A stretch of 45,736 nt of DNA, taken from NCBI GenBank assembly GCA_017461585.1, contig JAFTYM010000044.1, positions 1-45,736 of the forward strand, given 5' to 3'. The number at the start of each line of letters is the position of its first letter. Positions within the stretch are counted from its first letter, which is position 1. Below the pieces are notes generated by a model. That model searched no databases. It was not told where the DNA came from and was given only the letters and a program-made list of their open reading frames with translations. Positions 6,587-15,338 of this stretch are shown here, piece by piece. The DNA is from Oscillospiraceae bacterium (lineage in GTDB: Bacteria; Bacillota; Clostridia; Oscillospirales; Oscillospiraceae). Both the position numbers and the translations under genes were made by a program.

Positions 6587-7855
6587 TTAAACATTTACTG
6601 TTTCTTTTTCAAGATTTTCTCTTGCATTTGCCAGCATGAGCTTTAAGCGGTTTTCCTGGTTTACCTTGGTCGCGCCGGCGTCATAGTCGATAGCGACGAT
6701 GTTAATGTCGCTGTTGTGCTCCTTTATGGGTTTCATCATGCCTTTGCCGCAGATGTGGTTGGGCAGGCAGCCGAAGGGCTGGGTGCAGACGATGTTTTTA
6801 ACACCTGTGTGACCAAGCTCCAGCATTTCAGCTGTTAAAAGCCAGCCTTCGCCCATTTTTGTGCCTATGCCGATATAACCTTCGCCTGCCTTGACGGTAT
6901 CTTCAAAATGAGTGAAGGGAGTAAACAGACCGTGATCTTCCATAATGGCAATAAGGTCGTTTTTCTTTTTGCACAGGAATTTATAGGCAACAGCCATGAT
7001 CTTGGATTTCCAAAATCCTGTTTTGCGGATGTCATAGTCAACCACGTTGTTGTAAACACAGTAGAGCATGAAGTCCAGAAGTCCGGGAACGACAACCTCT
7101 GCGCCCTCGTCAACTAAAAACTGCTCAAGGTTGTTGTTGCCGAGAGGCGAGTATTTTACAAAAATCTCTCCCACAACGCCGACTTTTACCGCGTTATAGC
7201 GCTTGACGGGGATGTCGGCAAAGTCGTTTAAGATTTTGCGGTAATTCTGCTTTATCTTTTTGTATGAGATTTTTGCTCCGCTGCCCAGTTCGTCACCCAA
7301 ACGTGCAACCCATTTGTCTGCAAGTGCCTGCGCCTGTCCTTTTTCAAGTTCATAAGTGCGGCATTGATTTACCAGCGTCATCAGCAGATCGCCGTACAAA
7401 AGGGCGTACATCATGCCGTGGATCTTGGGCAGATCAAGCTTAAAGCCGGGGTGAGTTTCAATTCCCGCAAAGCTTAAAGAGATAACTGGCACATAGTCAT
7501 ATCCCGCTCTTTTGAGGGCTTTTCGCAAAAGGGAAATGTAGTTTGAAGCGCGGCAGCCGCCGCCTGTCTGAAACAGGATAAGAGCTGTTTTGTGAGGGTC
7601 GTATTTGCCCGACTTCAGCGCGTCAAGGAACTGACCGATGACTAAGATGGCGGGATAACAGGTGTCGTTGTGAACATATTTAAGTCCTGCCTCCGTTACC
7701 TCGGGACCGTAATTTTCCAAAAGGTCAGCCTTGTAGCCATAGGTTTTCAGAACGCTGATTATCATTTTAAAGTGCATCGGAAGCATGGTGGGAATAAGGA
7801 TGGTATAGTCCTTTTTCATCTCTTCCGTAAAGGGTATGTAAGTTCTCTCGTCCAT
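6587..7855 (-). CDS. Dehydratase-activase-related protein, C-terminal half
   Basis: A 422-residue protein matching, by recall, the C-terminal part of the roughly 1,400-residue activase-related proteins of Clostridia (2-hydroxyacyl-CoA dehydratase-like, HgdB/DUF2229 region). Recognisable parts are the opening PFTEEMKKDYTILIP, a cysteine-containing HNDTCYPA motif, QTGGGCRASNY and a C-terminal TQPFGCLPNHICGKG segment. The cysteines are likely Fe-S ligands. The start at 7855 has GAGGGG ahead of it and lies one base past the TAA of the preceding gene, so the halves are translated in tandem. The usual single polypeptide therefore appears split into two adjacent genes. The reaction is unknown. Confidence 0.8.
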   Translation of the reverse strand: MDERTYIPFTEEMKKDYTILIPTMLPMHFKMIISVLKTYGYKADLLENYGPEVTEAGLKYVHNDTCYPAILVIGQFLDALKSGKYDPHKTALILFQTGGGCRASNYISLLRKALKRAGYDYVPVISLSFAGIETHPGFKLDLPKIHGMMYALLYGDLLMTLVNQCRTYELEKGQAQALADKWVARLGDELGSGAKISYKKIKQNYRKILNDFADIPVKRYNAVKVGVVGEIFVKYSPLGNNNLEQFLVDEGAEVVVPGLLDFMLYCVYNNVVDYDIRKTGFWKSKIMAVAYKFLCKKKNDLIAIMEDHGLFTPFTHFEDTVKAGEGYIGIGTKMGEGWLLTAEMLELGHTGVKNIVCTQPFGCLPNHICGKGMMKPIKEHNSDINIVAIDYDAGATKVNQENRLKLMLANARENLEKETVNV

Positions 7856-7856
7856 G

Positions 7857-10790
7857 TTATCCCCTCGCATCCAGCGCACCCAAAAGGCTGCGGAGTCTTA
7901 TTCTTACTGCGCCGAGATTTGTTATCTCGTCGATTTTGATCTGTGTATAGAAGTTGCCCGAATCTTCCAGAATAGAGCGAACCTCATCTGTTGTGATGGC
8001 GTCTATGCCGCAGCCGAAGGACACAAGCTGAACAAGCTCTGTGTCGGCATGGTGGGCGGCGTAATGTGCGGCTCTGTACAGTCGGGAGTGGTAAGTCCAT
8101 TGGTTTAATACTCTGGTGGGACGTTTGGGCTCAAGCTGACAGATGCCGTCTTCCGTTACAACGGTAAAGCCTAACTGAACTGCCAGTTTGTCTATACCGT
8201 GACCTATCTCGGGGTCGATGTGATACGGTCTGCCGCAGAGTATCATAATGCGCATCTTGTTCTCCCGTGCATATTTAAGTGCACGCTCGCCCTCTGCCAT
8301 AACGGCATTTCTGAACTTGTTGTGGGCATCAAAGCCTGATTTTACCGCGCGTTGAACCTCTGCTCTTGTGATGGTTGTATCGTGCTCATGCATCGCTTTA
8401 TACAGCGTTGCACAAAGTGCGCGCTTTGTGTTTATATTCAGATAAGGGTACAGGAACTTTATCTCCGAAAGTCTGTCCATATTTCCCTGCAGAAGCTCGG
8501 AATAGTAGGCGACAACAGGGCAGTTATAGTGGTTGTCGCCTGCTTTTTCATCTACATTATATGTAAGACAGGGGTAGAAAATGGTATCTATGCCGTTGTC
8601 CATCAGCTCTTCGAGGTGACCGTGCATGATCTTTGCAGGGTAGCATGCCGTGTCGGAGGGGATGGAGAACTGACCACGCTCATATGTCTTTCTTGTGGAC
8701 ATTTTGGAGAAAACCACTTCATAGCCCAGCTCTGTAAATATTGCGTGCCACATGGGGGCAAGCTCAAACATGCCCAGAGCCATAGGAAGTCCGATTTTTC
8801 CGCGCTTACCTGCAGTTCCCTTGAGGTTTTCCAGATAATTGCGCTTGTACGCGTGGAGGTTGGGGACGTCCTCGTCGGTTTTTTCAAGTCCGAGACCCTT
8901 CTGACACTGGTTGCCCGAGATGAACTTTCTGCCGTCAGCAAAGGTGTTTATGATGAGGTGGCAATGGTTTGTACAGCCCTGGCATAAAACGGCACGGGAT
9001 TTGTGCGTGAAGGTTTTTAGTTCTTCTGCTGAGACGATGGTGCTGCTTGAAAACTTGCGTGCATACAGCGCAGCGCCGTAAGCGCCCATAAGACCTGCGA
9101 TTGCAGGGCGGATTACGTTTGCACCAAGCTCGTTTTCAAAAGCGCGCAGAACGGCATCGTTTAAGAATGTACCGCCCTGAACTACTATATTTTCACCCAG
9201 CTCAGATGCTGAGCCTGCGCGGATAACCTTATAAATCGCGTTTTTTACAACGCTTACGGAAAGTCCTGCGGAAATGTCCTCAACGGTTGCGCCGTCCTTC
9301 TGAGACTGCTTGACCGATGAGTTCATAAATACTGTACAGCGTGTGCCGAGGTCGACAGGTGCTGTACCGCGAAGGCCCAAAGCTGCAAAATCCTGTACGG
9401 TATGTCCCATGGACTTTGCAAAAGTCTCGATAAACGAGCCGCAGCCGGAGGAGCAGGCCTCGTTGAGCATAATGGAGTCGATGGCTCCGTTTTTGATTTT
9501 GAAGCACTTGATATCCTGCCCGCCGATGTCGAGAATAAAGTCCACATCGGGCTGGAAATATTTTGCCGCGAAGTAGTGGGCAAGTGTTTCAACCAAACCT
9601 GAATCTATACGGAAGGCCGCCTCGATAAGAGACTCGCCATAGCCTGTTACTGCGCTGCCGCATATTTTGATTCTGTCTCCGCACAGTTCGTAGATGTTCA
9701 TGAGCTGTTCGCGCACCAAGTCAACGGGATTGCCGCGGTTAGAGCTGTAGAAGGTGTATAAAAGGTCGTTGTTTTTTGATATAAGCACCAGCTTTGTGGT
9801 GGTGCTGCCGCAGTCTATGCCGAGCCATGCGTTGCCTGAGTATGTGGTGATGTCAACCTTTTTGACGTCTGCCTTTGCGTGACGGGTGCGAAAATCCTCA
9901 TATTCCTGCTCGTTTGCAAAAAGAGGTGCCAATCTATGGCTGGTGGACTTTGCGTTTTTTGCGGCATCTTCAAAGGCCGAGATTATGGTGTCGTATGTAA
10001 ATGTCGTACTGCTTTTTCTGCTGTAAATAGCGGCGCCCATGGCAACGGCAAACCTGCCGTATTCGGGGAAAACAGCGTTTTCATCTGAAAGCTTGAGTGT
10101 TTCTTTAAATCTGTCCTTTAAACCCTTGCAATAGTAGAGAGGTCCGCCTAAAAACATTACCTTGCCGTCTATCTTTCTGCCCTGTGCAAGACCTGCGATG
10201 GTCTGGTTTACAACAGCCTGATAAACGCTGGCGGCAACGTCTGCCTTGGCTGCGCCCTGATTTAAAAGGGGCTGAATGTCGGTCTTTGCAAAAACGCCGC
10301 AGCGTGAGGCGATAGGATAAAGACGTGTGTGTTGAAGGCTGGCGGCGTCCATTTCCTCGACGGTCATGTCCAGAAGAACTGCCATCTGGTCGATAAATGC
10401 GCCTGTGCCGCCTGCGCAGGTGCCGTTCATGCGCTCATCTGTGCCGCCTTTAAAGAAGATGACCTTGGCGTCCTCGCCGCCAAGCTCGATGACAACAGAG
10501 GTGTCGGGCTCCAATGTGCGGACTATCTCACCTGTGGCGTATACCTCCTGCACAAAGGGCACACCTGCTGCCTCCGCAAGACCGAGACCTGCAGAGCCGG
10601 AAATAGAGACAGTAAAGCTGCGTCCCTCCAGAAGGTGGCGTATTTCCGAGACTATCTCGATGGTCTTTGTGCGGACCTGTGAAAAGTGACGCTCATATTT
10701 TTCGTGAATTATATCAGTTCCGTCGATGAGAACGACCTTGGCAGTAGTGCTGCCGATGTCAATTCCTAAAGATAGCATTTGGTAGGACAT
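7857..10790 (-). CDS. Dehydratase-activase-like ATPase with two BcrAD/BadFG domains, N-terminal part
   Basis: A 977-residue ASKHA-fold protein related to HgdC, the ATP-driven activator that injects an electron into 2-hydroxyacyl-CoA dehydratases and benzoyl-CoA reductases. It has two tandem activator domains. The first (about 5-255) has GIDIGSTTAK, a NGTCAGGTG motif with Cys125 and SRCGVFAKTDI with Cys164, matching the two cysteines that bridge a [4Fe-4S] cluster in HgdC dimers. The second (about 315-575) has GIDCGSTTTK, NEACSSGCGS and TRCTVFMNSSV. A DUF2229-type region follows (about 600-977), with cysteine motifs such as CQGCTNHC and FGCGIDAI. It ends one base before the ATG of the downstream half. 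No dehydratase A/B subunits are nearby. Confidence 0.85.
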   Translation of the reverse strand: MSYQMLSLGIDIGSTTAKVVLIDGTDIIHEKYERHFSQVRTKTIEIVSEIRHLLEGRSFTVSISGSAGLGLAEAAGVPFVQEVYATGEIVRTLEPDTSVVIELGGEDAKVIFFKGGTDERMNGTCAGGTGAFIDQMAVLLDMTVEEMDAASLQHTRLYPIASRCGVFAKTDIQPLLNQGAAKADVAASVYQAVVNQTIAGLAQGRKIDGKVMFLGGPLYYCKGLKDRFKETLKLSDENAVFPEYGRFAVAMGAAIYSRKSSTTFTYDTIISAFEDAAKNAKSTSHRLAPLFANEQEYEDFRTRHAKADVKKVDITTYSGNAWLGIDCGSTTTKLVLISKNNDLLYTFYSSNRGNPVDLVREQLMNIYELCGDRIKICGSAVTGYGESLIEAAFRIDSGLVETLAHYFAAKYFQPDVDFILDIGGQDIKCFKIKNGAIDSIMLNEACSSGCGSFIETFAKSMGHTVQDFAALGLRGTAPVDLGTRCTVFMNSSVKQSQKDGATVEDISAGLSVSVVKNAIYKVIRAGSASELGENIVVQGGTFLNDAVLRAFENELGANVIRPAIAGLMGAYGAALYARKFSSSTIVSAEELKTFTHKSRAVLCQGCTNHCHLIINTFADGRKFISGNQCQKGLGLEKTDEDVPNLHAYKRNYLENLKGTAGKRGKIGLPMALGMFELAPMWHAIFTELGYEVVFSKMSTRKTYERGQFSIPSDTACYPAKIMHGHLEELMDNGIDTIFYPCLTYNVDEKAGDNHYNCPVVAYYSELLQGNMDRLSEIKFLYPYLNINTKRALCATLYKAMHEHDTTITRAEVQRAVKSGFDAHNKFRNAVMAEGERALKYARENKMRIMILCGRPYHIDPEIGHGIDKLAVQLGFTVVTEDGICQLEPKRPTRVLNQWTYHSRLYRAAHYAAHHADTELVQLVSFGCGIDAITTDEVRSILEDSGNFYTQIKIDEITNLGAVRIRLRSLLGALDARG

Positions 10791-10834
10791 GGTGGTATCT
10801 CCTGTTGTTGAAGGGTCTAGATGATGTAATAATG

Positions 10835-10863
10835 ATTATAACATCGTAAACCCGAAATGATAA
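10835..10863 (-). promoter_or_regulatory. Promoter of the split activase operon
   Basis: On the minus strand TTATCA (10858-10863) and a perfect TATAAT (10835-10840) are 17 bp apart, about 45 bp upstream of the activase start codon. Confidence 0.6.
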
Positions 10864-10969
10864 TAGGGTTATGAAAGAATTCACAAATTATACATAGATT
10901 TTTATATAAAACAGATCCGGTTATCATATAAATTATTTATAAAAGAGGAATTAAAGGATTTTTTGACAA

Positions 10970-11003
10970 ATAAAAGTCCCCGTCATTACAAAATGACGGG
11001 GAC
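10970..11003 (-). terminator. Terminator of the aldo/keto reductase operon
   Basis: A perfect 12-bp GC-rich stem (GTCCCCGTCATT, 10976-10987, with 10992-11003) around a 4-nt loop, followed on the minus strand by TTTTATTTG. Confidence 0.85.
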
Positions 11004-11016
11004 AGTTTGTCGGTTA

Positions 11017-11478
11017 CTAACTGTTATTTTCTGTCAGAGACAGCTCTAAATAGACTTTGAAAGCGCCTCGGCGGAGAGAAACTGTGCCGCTCCAATTCTT
11101 CCCGGTTACATGAAGACGGTTTTTGTCCGTAACGGCGAAAACCTTGTTGTTAGCTCCGTGTTGTGCTATGGCATAGATCTCGTGGTCGCCTTCGGGGATA
11201 GCAATGCTGAGAGTTCCCTTTGTGTTAAATACAGCAGCCTCTGTTTCGTCAACCATGATCTTTATTGCATAAGGTGCGCCGACAATACTGAAGTTTCTGG
11301 TGATGATAAGCTCGCGTACAGCAGATTCAGGTGCAGTGTCGTTGTCAATGGTGGAAGAACCTAATTTTGTGCGAAGAGATTCTATGGAGTATGCCATGCC
11401 GCAGTTGGTGCAGGCTGCACCCTGATTGTCTGCGTTCATCTGTAAGCCGCTGCCGCAGATATCACATGTGAGTTTCAT
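11017..11478 (-). CDS. Zinc-ribbon protein of unknown function
   Basis: A 153-residue soluble protein. The N-terminus carries a CxxC...CxxC zinc ribbon (CDICGS at 5-10 and CTNCGM near 23-28). The rest is predicted to be mainly beta strand, with a segment reminiscent of small carbohydrate- or PEGA-like folds (TLSIAIPEGDHEIYAI). There is no signal peptide, catalytic motif or membrane segment. It begins 26 bp after the aldo/keto reductase stop behind AGGAGC, and an intrinsic terminator follows, so it is probably the second gene of that operon. Function unknown. Confidence 0.75.
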   Translation of the reverse strand: MKLTCDICGSGLQMNADNQGAACTNCGMAYSIESLRTKLGSSTIDNDTAPESAVRELIITRNFSIVGAPYAIKIMVDETEAAVFNTKGTLSIAIPEGDHEIYAIAQHGANNKVFAVTDKNRLHVTGKNWSGTVSLRRGAFKVYLELSLTENNS

Positions 11479-11504
11479 AATTAAGAGCTCCTAATCTATA
11501 TTTG

Positions 11505-12662
11505 TTATTCTCTGAATTCCTTGGGGATAGCTGCAATGATCTTTGAGAAATCGTCCATGATCTGAGGTGTGTCGATGTTCTGAGGACAATGTCTTGTGCA
11601 GGTGCCGCAGTTTACGCATTCTCTGGGGTCGGTGTTGTCAGCAGCAAGAAGCTTTTTGACGGTGCCGCCGCGCTGGAAGTCGTTATCTGTGATCTTGATG
11701 TCGTTGTATGCTGCGAGGATCCTTGGGATATCCAGTTCGCGGGGACATTCGCTGCAGTAACGGCAAGCTGTACAGGGAACGGTAAACTTTTTGAGGAATG
11801 CTGCAACTGCCTTGTCAAGCGCAGCCAGTTCGTCGTCGCTGAGCTTGTTGTACTCTTCAAATGTAGCGACATTTTCCATGACCTGCTCCATGTTGCTCAT
11901 GCCGGAGAGAACGACCTGTACATTGTCCAGAGACTGGAGCCAGCGGAATGCCCAGGATGCGATGCTTCTGTCGGGTGTTGTTTCCTTCAAAATAGCGTTG
12001 GACTCTTCGCAGAGGTCTGCAAGTCTGCCGCCGCGGCAGGGCTCCATAACAACAACGGGAATGCCGTGCTTTGTAAGTACTTCATACTGACCCTTTGCGT
12101 CCTGATAATCCCAGTCAAAGTAGTTCAGCTGGATCTGTGCAAAGTCCCAATCTGTCTGAGCGATGAATTTTTCGAGAGTTTCGGGTTTTGCGTGTGCAGA
12201 GAAGCCGAGACGCTTGATCTTGCCCTCTTCCTTCATCTTCACGAGGTAGGGGATAACGCCTATCTCAGGATTTGTAAATGTGTCATACATCAGCTCGTTC
12301 ATGCCGTGACAGAGGTAGAAGTCAAAATATTCAACGCCGCACTTTTCGAGCTGGTCATTGAAAATGCGCTCTACATCTTCGCGTGTCTTAAGAGCAAAGC
12401 CGGGCATCTTTGTTGCAAGATACCATGTGTCTCTGGGGTATTTGGAAAGAGCTTTGCCGATAAATCTCTCGGAGTCGCCGCTGTGGTAGATGTATGCTGT
12501 GTCGAAGTAGTTTACGCCGTGATTATAAGCGTAGTCAATGATCTCGACAGCTTTGTCAAAGTCAACAGGTGCGCCGGGGTCGCCGATTGTGGGCAGACGC
12601 ATACAGCCCATGCCGAGGAGTGAAAGCTTAGTGTCTGTGCCTTTGTAAGATTTATAAATCAT
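11505..12662 (-). CDS. Aldo/keto reductase with C-terminal 2[4Fe-4S] domain
   Basis: A 385-residue NAD(P)H- or ferredoxin-linked oxidoreductase. The N-terminal 280 residues form the aldo/keto reductase barrel: MGCMRLP, FDTAYIYHSGDSE with the catalytic Asp and Tyr, the Lys in LATKMPG and the His in CHGMNE. The C-terminal 100 residues add two cysteine clusters, CTACRYCSECP and CVNCGTCTRHCP, expected to bind [4Fe-4S] centres. This fused form is common in strict anaerobes and suggests electron transfer between ferredoxin and a carbonyl/alcohol substrate. The substrate is unknown. The start follows AAGGAGG at 8-bp spacing, with its own promoter upstream. Its promoter region is back to back with that of the ABC transporter operon. 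Confidence 0.9.
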   Translation of the reverse strand: MIYKSYKGTDTKLSLLGMGCMRLPTIGDPGAPVDFDKAVEIIDYAYNHGVNYFDTAYIYHSGDSERFIGKALSKYPRDTWYLATKMPGFALKTREDVERIFNDQLEKCGVEYFDFYLCHGMNELMYDTFTNPEIGVIPYLVKMKEEGKIKRLGFSAHAKPETLEKFIAQTDWDFAQIQLNYFDWDYQDAKGQYEVLTKHGIPVVVMEPCRGGRLADLCEESNAILKETTPDRSIASWAFRWLQSLDNVQVVLSGMSNMEQVMENVATFEEYNKLSDDELAALDKAVAAFLKKFTVPCTACRYCSECPRELDIPRILAAYNDIKITDNDFQRGGTVKKLLAADNTDPRECVNCGTCTRHCPQNIDTPQIMDDFSKIIAAIPKEFRE

Positions 12663-12694
12663 TTTTATGGCCTCCTTAAATTTTTCCTGATTTT

Positions 12695-12723
12695 ATTGTA
12701 GTACATTTAAGGTTTCGGGTCAA
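12695..12723 (-). promoter_or_regulatory. Promoter of the aldo/keto reductase operon
   Basis: On the minus strand TTGACC (12718-12723) and TACAAT (12695-12700) are separated by 17 bp. Confidence 0.7.
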
Positions 12724-12741
12724 GTTGGTGCAATAAAACTA

Positions 12742-12770
12742 TTGACAAAATCATAATGCAGGGTTACTAT
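12742..12770 (+). promoter_or_regulatory. Promoter of the ABC transporter operon
   Basis: TTGACA (12742-12747), a 17-bp spacer and TACTAT (12765-12770), about 50 bp upstream of the ATPase gene and divergent from the aldo/keto reductase promoter. Confidence 0.65.
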
Positions 12771-12773
12771 TGA

Positions 12774-12790
12774 GGTAACTTACAGTTACC
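12774..12790 (+). promoter_or_regulatory. Candidate operator at the ABC transporter start site
   Basis: GGTAACT and AGTTACC form a perfect 7-bp inverted repeat with a 3-bp spacer, positioned at the expected transcription start. Such a site fits a dimeric repressor, for example of the GntR/YtrA type that often controls small ABC exporters, but no such regulator gene is in the window. Confidence 0.45.
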
Positions 12791-12825
12791 AACAAGAAAG
12801 TAAATACGAGAAAGGAGCGGGCAAT

Positions 12826-13539
12826 ATGCTTCGTATTGAAAATCTGACAAAGAAATATGGCGATAAAACTGCGGTTGACGGACTTTCGCTGCACATCCGT
12901 CCGGGTGAGATATACGGGTTTATCGGCCACAATGGTGCAGGAAAGACAACGACCATCAAATCTGTCTGCGGTATTCTGCAGTTTGACGGCGGAGACATTT
13001 TCGTAAACGGAGTGTCTGTAAAGGCAGATCCAATTGCCTGCAAGAAGGAGATTGCGTATATTCCGGACAATCCGGACCTTTATGAGTTTATGTCAGCCAT
13101 AAAATATCTGAATTTTGTTGCTGATATCTATGGTGTAGACGCTGTGACCCGCCAGGAGCGCATAAGCCGATATGCGCAGGTTTTCGGCATGACAGCTGAT
13201 CTGGCACAGCCGATCTCATCATATTCCCACGGTATGAAGCAGAAGCTGGCAATAATCGCGGCATTGGTTCACGATCCGAAGCTGATGATAATGGATGAGC
13301 CCTTTGTCGGTCTTGATCCCAAAGCGTCTCATGACCTTAAGGAGATAATGCGTGAAAAATGTGCACGCGGTCATGCTGTGTTTTTCTCTACCCACGTTCT
13401 TGAGGTAGCTGAAAAGCTGTGTGACAATATTGCCATAATCCGTGGAGGAAGGCTGGTTGTATCCGGCAGAACTGAGGATGTTGTTGGTGATACATCTCTG
13501 GAAGAGGTATTCCTGGAACTGGTGGACGCTGAGGCTTAA
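12826..13539 (+). CDS. ABC transporter ATP-binding protein
   Basis: A 237-residue cytoplasmic ATPase that would power the membrane protein encoded next to it. Walker A is GHNGAGKT near residues 34-41. The signature is the variant YSHGMKQK, Walker B is LMIMDEP, the D-loop GLDP and the switch His is in STHVLE. The pattern matches ABC-2/CcmA-type exporters for drugs, peptides or lipids, which use YSxGMKQ-type signatures. The ribosome-binding site AAAGGAG precedes the ATG. The gene ends 12 bp before the permease gene, and both share the promoter and candidate operator upstream. Substrate unknown. Confidence 0.93.
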   Translation: MLRIENLTKKYGDKTAVDGLSLHIRPGEIYGFIGHNGAGKTTTIKSVCGILQFDGGDIFVNGVSVKADPIACKKEIAYIPDNPDLYEFMSAIKYLNFVADIYGVDAVTRQERISRYAQVFGMTADLAQPISSYSHGMKQKLAIIAALVHDPKLMIMDEPFVGLDPKASHDLKEIMREKCARGHAVFFSTHVLEVAEKLCDNIAIIRGGRLVVSGRTEDVVGDTSLEEVFLELVDAEA

Positions 13540-13551
13540 GGAGGAGATATT

Positions 13552-15156
13552 ATGGTATTGACGCTGTTTAAGCTTCGCATGCGTGAGTTTGTCTCCAACA
13601 TGTTTGTTTCCAAAAAGAGCGGAAAAGCCATGGGTAAGAGTTCGAAAATTGCTTTTGCCGTGCTTATGGTATTTCTTCTCGTTATGTTTGCCGGTATGAT
13701 GGCGGGACTTAGCGTGTCTCTTTGTTTTGCTTTTGGCGGCACAGATTATGCGTGGCTGTATTTTGCCCTAGTTGCAGCGATGGCATTTATGCTTTGTTTT
13801 ATAGGCAGCATTTTTGCCGCTATGAACTATCTGTATAAGGCGAAGGATAATGAGCTTCTTTTGGCAATGCCCATAAAGCCCGGTGCCATTCTCTTAAGCC
13901 GTATGCTTGTGCTTCTGGTTGAAAATTACGGTTTTGCATTTATTGTGCTTATTCCTGCGGGAATCGTGTGGTGTGTAATGCAGCCTGTTGCTTTCGGCGG
14001 TGTGGTGTGCTACATAATTGCGACTTTGGTGCTGCCGCTTCTGGCGCTTACGCTGTCCTGTGTTTTCGGTTGGCTGATTATGCTGGTATCCTCAAAGCTG
14101 AAGAGCACAAAAGCTGTCACGTTGCTGTTTGCCGTAGCACTTTTCGGCGCATATATGTGGTTCTGTTCAAGCTGGGTAACGTTTCTCGAAAAGCTTATAA
14201 TGAACGGAGAAGCGGTAGCTGCGGTTTTTGAAAAATATCTGTTCCCGTTTTATCACTTCGGAAAGGCATCCCTCAGCGGTGATTTTCTGAGTCTGGTGCT
14301 GTTCCTGCTTTGTGCAGCAGTACCTTTTGCGGCGGTATATTTTGTTTTAAAGACGAATTATGCGCAGATAATTACTGCGAACCGCGGCGAAAAAAAGAGA
14401 AAATACAGGGCAAAAGCCATGAGATCTGCAGGGGTGAGGACTGCGCTTGTGAAAAAGGAGATCGGCAGGTACCTGTCAAGTCCCATGTACATGCTGAATG
14501 CTTCTGCGGGAGTGATGCTCATGGTCATTATGGGTGCTGCGCTGCTTATTAACCGCGGAGAGCTGCTGATGGTGTTTGAGGTGCTGACAGGCGGAACTGA
14601 CTTTGTGCCTGCGGCGGTAAGTGCTGCTTTGTGCTTCTGTGTGTCTATGGTAGTGGTCTCTGCACCTTCTGTATCGGTGGAGGGCAAAAACCTGTGGCTG
14701 CTGAAGAGTATGCCTGTAAGCGGCTTTGATGTTCTGGATGCAAAGGCGCTGTGCCATTGCGTGGTAACATTGCCGTTTGCGGTGGTTTCGGCAATTCTTT
14801 GCGCTATAGCGCTGAGAGCAAATATATGGCAGAGTCTGCAGCTGTTCACCCTGCCTGCGGCGACGATCATATTCTGCGGATATCTTGGTGTTGCTGTTAA
14901 TCTGAAATTTCCGAAATTTGACTGGGTAAGTGAGGTGCATTGTGTTAAGCAGAGCGCTTCTGTTGCTATAACAATGTTCGGAATGATGGCGGTGGTGATT
15001 GTCCTGGTGGTGCTGTATGCTGCGGTTTTGAGATTTGCGGTTTCGGCAGATATGTGTGTGCTGATATACACAGTAATACTTCTCGGGCTTGGATTCTTGT
15101 TGAGAAGATGGCTGAAAAAAGGCGGCAGCCGGATATTTGAGTCGCTGCAGGGGTAG
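13552..15156 (+). CDS. ABC-2-type exporter permease
   Basis: A 534-residue integral membrane protein paired with the preceding ATPase. It has roughly 10-12 hydrophobic segments, the first near residues 32-58, and a basic cytoplasmic stretch in the middle (RGEKKRKYRAKAMRS) where the protein appears to join two six-segment halves. No solute-binding domain is present, which fits an exporter. The start follows AAGGAGG. No terminator is visible; the rpmH promoter begins 15 bp after its stop codon, so read-through into the ribosomal cluster is possible. Confidence 0.85.
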   Translation: MVLTLFKLRMREFVSNMFVSKKSGKAMGKSSKIAFAVLMVFLLVMFAGMMAGLSVSLCFAFGGTDYAWLYFALVAAMAFMLCFIGSIFAAMNYLYKAKDNELLLAMPIKPGAILLSRMLVLLVENYGFAFIVLIPAGIVWCVMQPVAFGGVVCYIIATLVLPLLALTLSCVFGWLIMLVSSKLKSTKAVTLLFAVALFGAYMWFCSSWVTFLEKLIMNGEAVAAVFEKYLFPFYHFGKASLSGDFLSLVLFLLCAAVPFAAVYFVLKTNYAQIITANRGEKKRKYRAKAMRSAGVRTALVKKEIGRYLSSPMYMLNASAGVMLMVIMGAALLINRGELLMVFEVLTGGTDFVPAAVSAALCFCVSMVVVSAPSVSVEGKNLWLLKSMPVSGFDVLDAKALCHCVVTLPFAVVSAILCAIALRANIWQSLQLFTLPAATIIFCGYLGVAVNLKFPKFDWVSEVHCVKQSASVAITMFGMMAVVIVLVVLYAAVLRFAVSADMCVLIYTVILLGLGFLLRRWLKKGGSRIFESLQG

Positions 15157-15170
15157 GGTGTAAAAAAATG

Positions 15171-15200
15171 TTGACACAGCGAGTGATTTTGTATTATAAT
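15171..15200 (+). promoter_or_regulatory. rpmH promoter
   Basis: Consensus TTGACA (15171-15176), an 18-bp spacer and consensus TATAAT (15195-15200). This is the strongest promoter seen in the window, as expected for a ribosomal protein and secretion operon. It leaves a leader of about 130 nt before rpmH. Confidence 0.85.
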
Positions 15201-15207
15201 AAAACCC

Positions 15208-15245
15208 CTGTGTGGCAGAGCGGATTTTCGTTCTGAAATACACAG
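15208..15245 (+). promoter_or_regulatory. Structured rpmH leader hairpin
   Basis: CTGTGT (15208-15213) pairs with ACACAG (15240-15245), and inside it CAGAGCG pairs with CGTTCTG (one G-U) around GATTTT. It sits at the very 5' end of the long leader and has no T-run, so it is more likely a stability or control element than a terminator. Confidence 0.4.
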
Positions 15246-15338
15246 AAGGTTTAATTTGTCAACTACTTCAGCTTAGCCTGACAGCCGGGTTTACTGATGT
15301 TGAGTATTAACACCAAAGTATTTTGAGGAGGTGCCACT

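Noticed and set aside
12663-12825. Strand switch beside the rpmH cluster taken as a replication origin
   Set aside because: No DnaA boxes (TTATNCACA) were seen in the gap, and it is well explained by two divergent promoters. A skew calculation would be needed to revive the idea.
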